A stretch of DNA of 37,292 bases from a virus. Made by a program: the position numbers and the translations under genes. The number at the start of each line of letters is the position of its first letter. The first letter of the stretch is position 1. Of this stretch, positions 31,707 through 37,292 are shown in pieces. The stretch spans positions 1-37,292 of IMG/VR virus record IMGVR_UViG_3300035171_000007; one strand, 5' to 3'. Under the pieces are notes generated by a model. That model made no database searches and was not told the DNA's origin. It was given only the letters and a program-made list of their open reading frames with translations.

Positions 31707-32006
31707 GCCAATAGCATATAATCAATGAAAAATAAATGCAATAAAAAAACCCTGTATTACTGAACTAACAGCAACACAGGGAGAACAAGGATCGCGAGAA
31801 CCTTGCGGAATCTTACTGGAGATGCTCATAAACTAGAGAATCCCTTACACTATATCCACCTTTCTATTTCCCTATCAAGAAAAATAATTATTTTCTAGTC
31901 ATTTAAATGTTTAATTAGTATTTTATGTTTATAGGCCCTGCACGCCTTGCAAGTGCATGAAAATCGGTTGCAACGCATCTCACCAATGCAAAGGAAAAAA
32001 CAAAAC
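31610..32006. other. Gene-free stretch before the scaffold gene
   Basis: Nearly 400 bp have no supported protein gene. They hold two tandem minus-strand promoter/terminator units (31608-31706 and 31743-31842), an AT-rich segment (31880-31930), and a short region with TTGCAA repeats (31947-31975) directly before the scaffold start. Confidence 0.6.
31743..31842 (-). ncRNA. Candidate minus-strand small RNA 1
   Basis: Minus-strand promoter: TTGATA (31878-31873), 18 bp, TATAGT (31854-31849), start near 31842. Terminator: CCCTGT/ACAGGG stem (31781-31776 with 31755-31750), extended by inner pairs (CTG/CAG), then seven U (31749-31743). A CAAGG/CCTTG hairpin lies at about 31786-31805. The only small frame inside lacks a ribosome binding site. 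Size about 100 nt. Confidence 0.55.
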
Positions 32007-32750
32007 ATGGATGAAGTCCAAGAGAATAGCGAAGTATCACAGGTCGCACCTGATCAGCAGACGGAAAACCATGAGCTAGTAGCTCAACAAGCACAATTAA
32101 AAGCGGACGATGAAAACCGCCAAGATCGTAATTGGAAAGCTGCTCGCGAAAGACAAAAAGAACTCGAAAGAGAACTAAAGCTACAGCGGGAAATGACTGA
32201 GAAGCTATTAGCTATGGCATCTCAACAAGCCCCAAAGGCTCAAGAAGTCGATGAATTTGACCAGATTGGTGACGATGAGTACATATCAAAAGGAAAAGTC
32301 AATGCCTTGGTGCATAAAAAAGCATCAAAAATTGCCGAAGATATCGCTCACAGAAAAGTGGAAGAAGCTCTTCAAAAAAGAGAACAAGCCAATTTCCTTG
32401 TCAATCTCAAGAGCAAATTTAACGACTTCGATGATGTCGTCAACGCTGATAGCCTAGCTCTCCTCGAACAACAAGACCCGGAGCTAGCGCAGACGATTGC
32501 AGACCTAAAAGATCCGTACAAAATGGGCGTTCAGTCCTATAAGTACATTAAAGCACTGAAACTAATTGATAAGGTCCCTGAAGCAAGGAGAGCCAAAGAG
32601 ATAGACCAAAAGCTAGAAAAGAATGCTAAAACCATTCAATCGCCCCAGGCTTTTGAAAAACGTCCTATGGCTCAAGCTTTTAAAATGACCGATTCAGATA
32701 AGACAGCTCTTTATCAAGAAATGATGGGTTTTGCCTCGCAAGCGTTCTAA
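32007..32750 (+). CDS. Putative scaffolding protein (247 aa)
   Basis: I chose ATG 32007 (MDEVQENSEVSQ); an upstream TTG at 31947 is possible but has no ribosome binding site. The protein is acidic at the start and then almost wholly charged coiled coil (QDRNWKAARERQKELERELKLQREMTEKLLAM). A short helical C-terminus rich in Ala, Lys and Met follows (KTALYQEMMGFASQAF). The position directly before the capsid gene and the composition are those of phage scaffolds, which guide shell assembly and leave before packaging. No protease domain is seen. Confidence 0.7.
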   Translation: MDEVQENSEVSQVAPDQQTENHELVAQQAQLKADDENRQDRNWKAARERQKELERELKLQREMTEKLLAMASQQAPKAQEVDEFDQIGDDEYISKGKVNALVHKKASKIAEDIAHRKVEEALQKREQANFLVNLKSKFNDFDDVVNADSLALLEQQDPELAQTIADLKDPYKMGVQSYKYIKALKLIDKVPEARRAKEIDQKLEKNAKTIQSPQAFEKRPMAQAFKMTDSDKTALYQEMMGFASQAF

Positions 32751-32771
32751 CTCCGGTTAACGGAGTGTTAA

Positions 32772-33200
32772 ATGACAGTTTCAATAACCAGTATGCCTCC
32801 GCAAATTCAGCAGAGGTATAACGCTAAGCTCTTGTCGACTCCAGAACGTAATTTGGTGCATATGCTTTTCGCAACACCAGTTGAACTTCCGGATAACCAA
32901 GGCTTTATCGATAGACAGTCACGTTATGACCGTCTAGATCTATTCCCTGTGCCTCTCGATGACGCCCAGGTCAATCCCCCGTCACAACAATTGAATCGTG
33001 TTGATGTTGACTGTAGAGTCAGGGTCTACGCGACTTACATCGTTTTGACCCGTCAAGTCACGATCACGAACGAAGATCCTGTCCTTAATAGCGCTGCAGC
33101 CCGTTTGGGTCAGGCGATGAGGGAGACTCAGGATTCTTTGGTTAGAGATAGTTTGGAAAGCTCCGCTTCTGTAGTAAACGCAGTAGGAGGCTCAAACGGT
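32772..33200 (+). CDS. Major capsid protein, N4-gp56 type, exon 1 (143 aa)
   Basis: The exon encodes MTVSITSMPPQIQQRYNAKLL, then the R-YDRLDLFPVPLDDAQVNPPSQQLNRVDVD..YATYIVLTRQVTITNEDPVLNSAAARLGQAMRETQDSLVRDSLESSASVVNAVGGSNG segment. That segment follows the N-terminal half of the N4-gp56 capsid family closely. It ends exactly with Gly143 (GGT at 33198-33200), where a group I intron begins. Joined to exon 2 the protein is 315 residues, a normal length. Without splicing, reading continues 18 codons into the intron and stops at 33257, giving a truncated protein. This is the main shell subunit. Confidence 0.9.
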
Positions 33201-33392
33201 AGATATGTTGCCGTTTTAAAATCAGACCTAATTGACTTAGAACTCCTCGCTGCGTGAGCAGACGGACGATAAGGCGGAACCCGAAAGGGACCGTGACAGA
33301 CTAAGGCGGTCAGACACTAGAAATAGTGAAGCGATAGTCGAAACTCATAGGAGACTATGAGAGGTGGCAGAAATGACCACCCGCTTAAATAG

Positions 33393-34286
33393 TTAAACAC
33401 CTTTGCGATTTAAAAGATGAACTTTATGGAAAATCAAATCACGTTGGGAAAGGATAGCAGAATACAATTCTGTGAAATGGTAGCTTTTTCTATCTCCTCC
33501 GTTCAAAATTGTGGTCTCGTAAAAGTTAATCAATTCTTCAGCGACAGGTTTTTTGTATTTGATATATTTAATCAATTTTGGAAGGACTTTAGCAAGGCGT
33601 TTGGAAGATATTCTCCAAGAAAGTTGATCATTATGTTTGTTGTTTTGTTCTTTTCTTTTTACAAGACGAAGACAACCACCAAATCTTTGCATCAACCAAC
33701 TGAAAACTGGCCATTTTGTATTATTGCAATGAAGATAAATTTTATAAAGAAAATTTGGTCTTTTGGGATCTTTACTTCTAGCAATTCCCAAGCTGCATTC
33801 TGCATCAATAAAACCAGCCAGGTAAGCATAATCAGTAGAAGAACATTCTTTAGTTTGAGACATTTTTTTGAATTCATCAACTTGCATTTGAAAAACAAGA
33901 TTTTGATGATTTTTGATTTGTTTCATTTCTTCAAACAAAAGCTGTCGTCCGGATTTGGAAGATGTTTTGAAATAATTCATGAAAAGAATAGCTTCATCTC
34001 GTTTTTCGACAAGATAAGGAAAAACTTCTTTGAATATTTCAATATTCTTGTTCTCCAAAATAAAATGGTATTGTGGCTTATGGGTGCTAATTTTATTTCC
34101 ACTCAATCTTACAACTCCTCCAAATATTTCTTTAAAAAAATACAAAATATTTGTGTCTGTCGAAGAAAGAATAAATTTGGCTTGATATTTAATATGGCCG
34201 GTATTCATTTCCTGTCTTCGGACATGAAAACAACCGTCTCCATCTATATATCCAGCACAATATGCAAGTATGTGTTTCTCAATCAT
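33393..34286 (-). CDS. Double-motif LAGLIDADG homing endonuclease, antisense in the intron (297 aa)
   Basis: Two LAGLIDADG motifs are present: YCAGYIDGDG (residues 9-18) and YLAGFIDAEC (155-164), about 145 residues apart, as in monomeric enzymes. In the second the final catalytic acid is Glu in place of Asp. Each motif is followed by a beta-rich DNA-binding half (KYQAKFILSS, YKIYLHCNN). It would cut intron-less capsid alleles and drive intron transfer. The gene runs against the intron and capsid gene, so it needs its own leftward transcript. A 6-5-6 palindrome overlaps its start codon (34286-34302), and no good ribosome binding site is seen. Confidence 0.88.
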   Translation of the reverse strand: MIEKHILAYCAGYIDGDGCFHVRRQEMNTGHIKYQAKFILSSTDTNILYFFKEIFGGVVRLSGNKISTHKPQYHFILENKNIEIFKEVFPYLVEKRDEAILFMNYFKTSSKSGRQLLFEEMKQIKNHQNLVFQMQVDEFKKMSQTKECSSTDYAYLAGFIDAECSLGIARSKDPKRPNFLYKIYLHCNNTKWPVFSWLMQRFGGCLRLVKRKEQNNKHNDQLSWRISSKRLAKVLPKLIKYIKYKKPVAEELINFYETTILNGGDRKSYHFTELYSAILSQRDLIFHKVHLLNRKGV

Positions 34287-34302
34287 GTTAAGAATTTTAA
34301 CA
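34286..34302. promoter_or_regulatory. Palindrome at the endonuclease start and intron 3' end
   Basis: TGTTAA-GAATT-TTAACA is a perfect 6-5-6 inverted repeat overlapping the minus-strand start codon. On the plus strand an alternative hairpin AACATT-TTTG-AATGTT (34299-34314) overlaps it. It could hide the endonuclease start or form a P9.2-like stem of the intron. Confidence 0.5.
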
Positions 34303-34340
34303 TTTTTGAATGTTTAAGTCATCAAAAAAGTAATAGATTG

Positions 34341-34859
34341 GACCTACCAACAGAAATGGCCCTTAGTGATACTGACGATATTGTTACTCTATTGCAGAAT
34401 AACAGTGCAGAATATATCACTAACATGATCCCAGGTGAATTGAAGATTGGTACTAGCCCCATTGGCGATGCCTATGGTTGTATGTTGACCACAAGAATGA
34501 TTCCTGTGCTTAACAACCTCCAAGGTTTCGTTCGTAAGTTCCAGTATCCGAACATTAGCGAAACTCTCCAGTCAGAATGGGGTGGTGTGAATAACATCCG
34601 CTTCTTCGTATCTGAACAGGGTTCCGTTTCACCAAATGCTTCTCTAGCTGGTAACGATGTGGCTAACTGCTTCGTTTCTGCTAAAGAGGCTTATAAAGTT
34701 GTTTGGCAGAGCGGTGGTAAGGCAAGATTTATTTACCTGCCTCCAGGGTATAACAACGACCCATGTATGCTTCGGCATACTGCCGGATGTTCCTTCTATC
34801 AAGGAAGTTGCATCACGAATGACCTTTGGATTCAAAACCTACGCTCAACCGGCATATAA
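34341..34859 (+). CDS. Major capsid protein, exon 2 (172 aa)
   Basis: The exon starts at GAC 34341 (DLPTEMALSDTDDIVTLLQ) and contains the family's IPGELKIGTSPIGDAYG, FVRKFQYPNIS..LQSEWGGVNNIRFFVSEQG and KEAYKVVW segments. These are the C-terminal half of N4-gp56-type capsid proteins. An ATG at 34355 could start a fragment, but no ribosome binding site is near it. The open frame upstream (33417-34340) is intron sequence antisense to the endonuclease and not part of the protein. The exon is in frame with exon 1 only after removal of the 1140-bp intron (380 codons, so phase is kept). Confidence 0.9.
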   Translation, partial: DLPTEMALSDTDDIVTLLQNNSAEYITNMIPGELKIGTSPIGDAYGCMLTTRMIPVLNNLQGFVRKFQYPNISETLQSEWGGVNNIRFFVSEQGSVSPNASLAGNDVANCFVSAKEAYKVVWQSGGKARFIYLPPGYNNDPCMLRHTAGCSFYQGSCITNDLWIQNLRSTGI

Positions 34860-34871
34860 GGAGGTGTAAAT

Positions 34872-35966
34872 ATGTTACCATATCAAATGATAGCTGGAGG
34901 CAAATTTGCAGCTTCTATAACTGGTGGAGTAGCTAGTGCAGTGAATGTACAGTGTATTAGCCAAAATCCGCCTGATTTTGTGATTGCGAGAGCGATTACA
35001 GGATGGGGTAGGGCGTCTCAAGTTAGCCCGATTGAATGGTGGTGGGAAAGGTCGATGGGGCAAGGGGCAGCCAAGGGACTTTTACAAAGTTCTGCAGCAG
35101 CTAACTCTCCAGCGGTAACAACATCGTTGATAGCTACTGGTGGAGGCGGTATATATTGTTTTGATACAGCAAATCCTCCGAGTTATGCAGCTTTGGCGAC
35201 AACAAATATTGCGGGTAATACCGGAACATTCGTTGTTACTATGGCTAGCACAGGGGATATTCAAGTTGGTGATTACGTTAGATTGTATAGCACAACTGGC
35301 GAATTACAGATTGCTGGATATAGTTTCCAAGTTACTGCTGTAACCGCAAATACTAGTATTACATTAGGCTATATGGCTTCGGCTGTTTCGGCTGGTGGAT
35401 TAGCTACATTTGCTGCGGCGGGAACAGCTGGTTTTGTCAAGAAGTACATTCCTGGCAGAAACTATCCTCGTGCAATGCGTGTTGCAATGATCACAAAAGC
35501 TGCTCAGGCAGTTGTTTATTTCACACGCAAGAATGATTTTACACCCGGTGAAATTGTTTCTTTCCGTGTTCCATCAGCATTCGGCATGATTGAAATTAAC
35601 AATAAAGCAGTGAGAGTGTTAAGTGTTACAAATAGCGCAACTGTATCTTCGATCACTATTGATTTGGATACAACTGGCTATACAACATTTGCATTCCCAT
35701 TGTCTGCAACGGCAGCCGCTGGTGTATCACCAGCATTTTGTGTTCCTGCTTCTTCTGGAGTAGTACCAGATAACGGCAGTGCAACAAATGCGCAGCAACC
35801 TCCTTCTACGAACTTATTAGATGCTTTTGATAACAGAAATACAAGAATTATCCAATTTGGACATGCCTTGTTTGATGTTACATCATTTAACATTGTAGAT
35901 GGTGATATCTGGATGTGGCAGGCCTTTAAGTATGATGACTATTCAACTTCCACAGTGACGTTGTAA
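34872..35966 (+). CDS. Capsid-associated protein (364 aa)
   Basis: It follows the capsid gene by 12 bp behind GGAGGTG. The N-terminus is hydrophobic and small-residue-rich (MLPYQMIAGGKFAASITGGVASAVNVQCISQ). A beta-rich middle follows (IQVGDYVRLYSTTGELQIAGYSFQVTAVTANTSITLGYM). The C-terminal 110 or so residues (DFTPGEIVSFRVPSAFGMIEINNKAVRVLSVTN...SITIDLDTTGYTTFAFP...LLDAFDNRNTR) have a paralogue as a free protein at 36423. It is probably a decoration or head-fibre-like protein. A strong terminator follows. Confidence 0.6.
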   Translation: MLPYQMIAGGKFAASITGGVASAVNVQCISQNPPDFVIARAITGWGRASQVSPIEWWWERSMGQGAAKGLLQSSAAANSPAVTTSLIATGGGGIYCFDTANPPSYAALATTNIAGNTGTFVVTMASTGDIQVGDYVRLYSTTGELQIAGYSFQVTAVTANTSITLGYMASAVSAGGLATFAAAGTAGFVKKYIPGRNYPRAMRVAMITKAAQAVVYFTRKNDFTPGEIVSFRVPSAFGMIEINNKAVRVLSVTNSATVSSITIDLDTTGYTTFAFPLSATAAAGVSPAFCVPASSGVVPDNGSATNAQQPPSTNLLDAFDNRNTRIIQFGHALFDVTSFNIVDGDIWMWQAFKYDDYSTSTVTL

Positions 35967-35985
35967 TAGGATCAGAAAGTTATTA

Positions 35986-36010
35986 CCGGGGGCTTCGGCT
36001 CCCGGTTTTT
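35986..36010 (+). terminator. Intrinsic terminator after the capsid operon
   Basis: CCGGGGGC-TTCG-GCTCCCGG forms an 8-bp stem (one G.U) with a UUCG loop, followed by five T (36006-36010). Confidence 0.9.
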
Positions 36011-36014
36011 GATA

Positions 36015-36033
36015 ATGTAAAACAGCTTTACAG
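36015..36033 (+). promoter_or_regulatory. Pre-start hairpin palindrome, copy 5
   Basis: ATGTAAAACAGCTTTACAG: TGTAAA and TTTACA arms around a 5-nt centre, 12 nt before the start at 36046 with GAGGAG between. It directly follows a terminator. Confidence 0.7.
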
Positions 36034-36045
36034 AGGAGCAGTAAG

Positions 36046-36423
36046 ATGAGAGTAACAACATTAGTGACCAAGAAGTTTGCAGTGCCAAACCCTAGTTTGA
36101 TTGAAGAAAAAGAGAAAAAGCTTAGGAAAGAGCATGAGAAGATAGTGAAAGGTAAATTTGAGTTTGTAGATGCCCAAGGTGGTTGGGTAGACTTTGCATA
36201 TCGTTGGTTTAAGGGTGAACCTATTCAGGTATATCGTTTGTTCCATGGGGAGATTTGCGAGCTTCCAATGGGAGTGGTAAGGCATTTGAATAACACATAT
36301 AAGAAAGTGCGTAATTTTGCGGCATCGACGCCAGATAAAGCAGCGGAAATGGTCGGAAGAGGAGTCCCATCAACATATGAAGTTCAGTCAAGAATACGAT
36401 TTACTCCGATGGAAGTCATGTAA
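36046..36423 (+). CDS. Virion-operon protein (125 aa)
   Basis: A charged N-terminal helix (EEKEKKLRKEHEKIVKGKFEF) precedes a compact middle (GGWVDFAYRWFKGEPIQVYRLFHGEICELPMGVVRHLNN) and a basic tail. The middle resembles small conserved proteins found after capsid genes in short-tailed phages, but I cannot name it. GAGGAG lies before the ATG. It overlaps the next start by 1 bp (TAATG). First gene of block A, which runs on through the circular join. Confidence 0.6.
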   Translation: MRVTTLVTKKFAVPNPSLIEEKEKKLRKEHEKIVKGKFEFVDAQGGWVDFAYRWFKGEPIQVYRLFHGEICELPMGVVRHLNNTYKKVRNFAASTPDKAAEMVGRGVPSTYEVQSRIRFTPMEVM

Positions 36424-36779
36424 TGGCAAATTATTCTTTCGTTCCAAAATATTTTTTGATACAAAGTATAACTAAGGGACAGAATACTGTCATAACATTT
36501 ACGGAAGATCATGATTACAGCGTGGGGGAATATGTTTCCTTACGCTGTGGAAAGCCTAACGGGATGGTAGAGATTAACGAGAAGCGGGGAAAAGTACTGG
36601 AGATGACCAGTGATACGATTACAGTGGATATTGATAGTACTAATTACACTGATTTCATGTTTGATTTGGGCGTGGCGATATTGCCAGTGGCTTGCCCGGC
36701 AGGATCTGGTGTTAAACCTGGTGAATATGTTCCTACAGTGATTTTGGAAGATTGTTTTGATAATATAAGGACGGATTAA
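36423..36779 (+). CDS. Small protein paralogous to the C-terminal domain of the gene at 34872 (118 aa)
   Basis: DYSVGEYVSLRCGKPNGMVEINEKRGKVLEMTSDTITVDIDSTNYTDFMF..PVACPAGSGV.P...LEDCFDNIRTD aligns along its length with the C-terminal domain of the 364-residue capsid-associated protein. The same small beta domain therefore occurs fused and free. It is probably structural. Coupled to the adaptor-like gene (TAATG). Confidence 0.65.
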   Translation: MANYSFVPKYFLIQSITKGQNTVITFTEDHDYSVGEYVSLRCGKPNGMVEINEKRGKVLEMTSDTITVDIDSTNYTDFMFDLGVAILPVACPAGSGVKPGEYVPTVILEDCFDNIRTD

Positions 36780-37292
36780 TGGGAATAGGAACGCTATCAG
36801 ACATAATATTAAAAGTTAGAAAACTTACTGGTAGCGGCACATCGAACCAGCTGACAGATAGTCAGATCATAGATTATATTAATTCGTTTTATTTATATGA
36901 CTTTCCAGCAGCATTCAGGAGCCTTAAACTTAAGGATAAGTACACTTTCAATACAATTAGGGGCATAGATACTTATGCTTTTGATAGCGAGCATTTCACA
37001 ACAATTGAGATGCCTTGCTACATAGCTAAAAGGGAAGTAAAGCTGTTTACAGACCCTTGGAGCTTTTATGGTGTAAACTACAATTGGCAATTCCAAGAGA
37101 ATATTACACAAGGGGATGGCACTGTTGGACCATATACAGCCGCTTTGCAGAATCCAAATATTATCCGAAGCACTTTAAATAATCCAATGGTGGAGACTTT
37201 AACTCAGCCGACTACTCCTCAGTTACCGACTCCAACGCCTTTGAGTTTTCAACAAGCTATCCCGAGCCGAGTTCAAAACATTCTATTTACTG
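36779..37292 (+). CDS. Tail adaptor / head-completion-like protein, N-terminal part (continues at 1-705)
   Basis: The start at ATG 36779 overlaps the preceding stop. The first 40 or so residues (SDIILKVRKLTGSGTSNQLTDSQIIDYINSFYLYDFPAAF) have the helical pattern at the N-terminus of gp4-like tail adaptor or accessory proteins of short-tailed phages, where DSQIIDYIN-like stretches are common. The frame stays open to the window end and continues in the same frame through the 126-bp overlap to the stop at 703-705, giving 363 residues. It is expected to sit under the portal ring. Confidence 0.7.
   Translation, partial: MGIGTLSDIILKVRKLTGSGTSNQLTDSQIIDYINSFYLYDFPAAFRSLKLKDKYTFNTIRGIDTYAFDSEHFTTIEMPCYIAKREVKLFTDPWSFYGVNYNWQFQENITQGDGTVGPYTAALQNPNIIRSTLNNPMVETLTQPTTPQLPTPTPLSFQQAIPSRVQNILFT
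37167..37292. repeat. Terminal direct repeat, right copy
   Basis: Identical to bases 2-127. The two copies close the circle in the middle of the adaptor-like gene. Confidence 0.9.

Larger units (their letters stand above)
33201..34340 (+). other. Group I intron in the capsid gene (1140 bp)
   Basis: P1 is explicit: exon end AAACGGU pairs with GCCGUUU (33210-33216) over 7 bp, with a U.G pair at the splice site. The core lies at about 33255-33345: a CCC-GAAA-GGG hairpin (P6-like), GACAGACTAAGGCGG (P7/P3 region), CACTA-GAAA-TAGTG (P8-like) and GATAGTC (P7 partner). P9 is CTCATAG-GAGA-CTATGAG (33344-33361), with GGTGG/CCACC next. The intron ends with G34340, and exon 2 begins GACCTACC. Fusing the exons restores NGDLPTE, matching the family's conserved NGDNPTE-like site. 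A minus-strand endonuclease gene fills the 3' part. Confidence 0.9.

Noticed and set aside
31650-31712. tRNA or tRNA-like gene in the paired segment
   Set aside because: The pairings do not give acceptor, D, anticodon and T arms, and no GGTTC-type T loop is present. No tRNA was found elsewhere.
31772-31823. 35-codon frame inside minus-strand small RNA 1
   Set aside because: No ribosome binding site; the frame runs through the terminator and stops beyond it.
33417-34340. Long plus-strand open frame joined to capsid exon 2
   Set aside because: It is intron sequence antisense to the endonuclease gene; splice-site evidence places exon 2 at 34341.

Overview
The window is one complete, circularly closed genome of a tailed double-stranded DNA phage of about 37.17 kb. 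The last 126 bases repeat bases 2-127, and a structural gene that starts at 36779 runs in frame through the join to 705. The virion genes are a P22-type portal, a terminase pair, an N4-gp56-type major capsid protein, a tail-adaptor-like protein and a run of ejection-like and adhesin-like proteins. Together they point to a short-tailed (podovirus-type) particle. The DNA is AT-rich with AGGAG-type ribosome binding sites. A lipoprotein and secreted small proteins fit a Gram-negative host, but the host cannot be named from the sequence. No integrase, DNA polymerase, primase, helicase or recognisable endolysin is visible, so the phage should depend on the host replisome, and its lysis mechanism is unidentified.

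Layout. Rightward virion block A (36046 through the join to 7506) holds a capsid-associated gene, a domain paralogue, the adaptor-like protein, a gp53-like lectin-tailed protein, a large tail protein and three ejection-type proteins. Leftward block (8616 to 7503) is a tight operon of one excisionase-like HTH protein and six tiny membrane-type proteins. Rightward block B (8734-17867) is an array of repetitive adhesins sharing terminal modules, followed by small secreted and basic proteins. Leftward early block (20700 to 17809) carries RecT, a YqaJ exonuclease and small Cys-rich or coiled-coil proteins. The lambda-like control region (20728-20784) has overlapping divergent promoters and TGACA/TGTCA operators. 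It faces a Cro-like gene, a tR1-like terminator and a replication initiator that contains iterons, then a RusA-like resolvase. Terminase and a series of small accessory genes follow (23872-28178). The head block (28624-35966) holds portal, small proteins, scaffold-like protein and capsid.

The most striking element is in the capsid gene. A 1140-bp group I intron (33201-34340) splits it at a conserved NGD-type site, with a 7-bp P1 ending in the expected U.G pair. Inside the intron, on the opposite strand, lies a double-motif LAGLIDADG homing endonuclease. Other unexplained structure includes five near-identical hairpin palindromes, all just before start codons and in the same orientation. There are also two tandem minus-strand promoter/terminator units of about 100 nt in a gene-free stretch, a third such unit before the portal gene, and a nested inverted-repeat element upstream of the replication gene that can fold in two exclusive ways.

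How it fits together. The Cro-like protein and the divergent operators probably time the early left (RecT/exonuclease recombination) and right (replication) transcripts. The initiator probably acts on iterons inside its own gene, RusA resolves branched products, and terminase packages DNA through the portal into a shell whose main subunit is expressed only after intron splicing.
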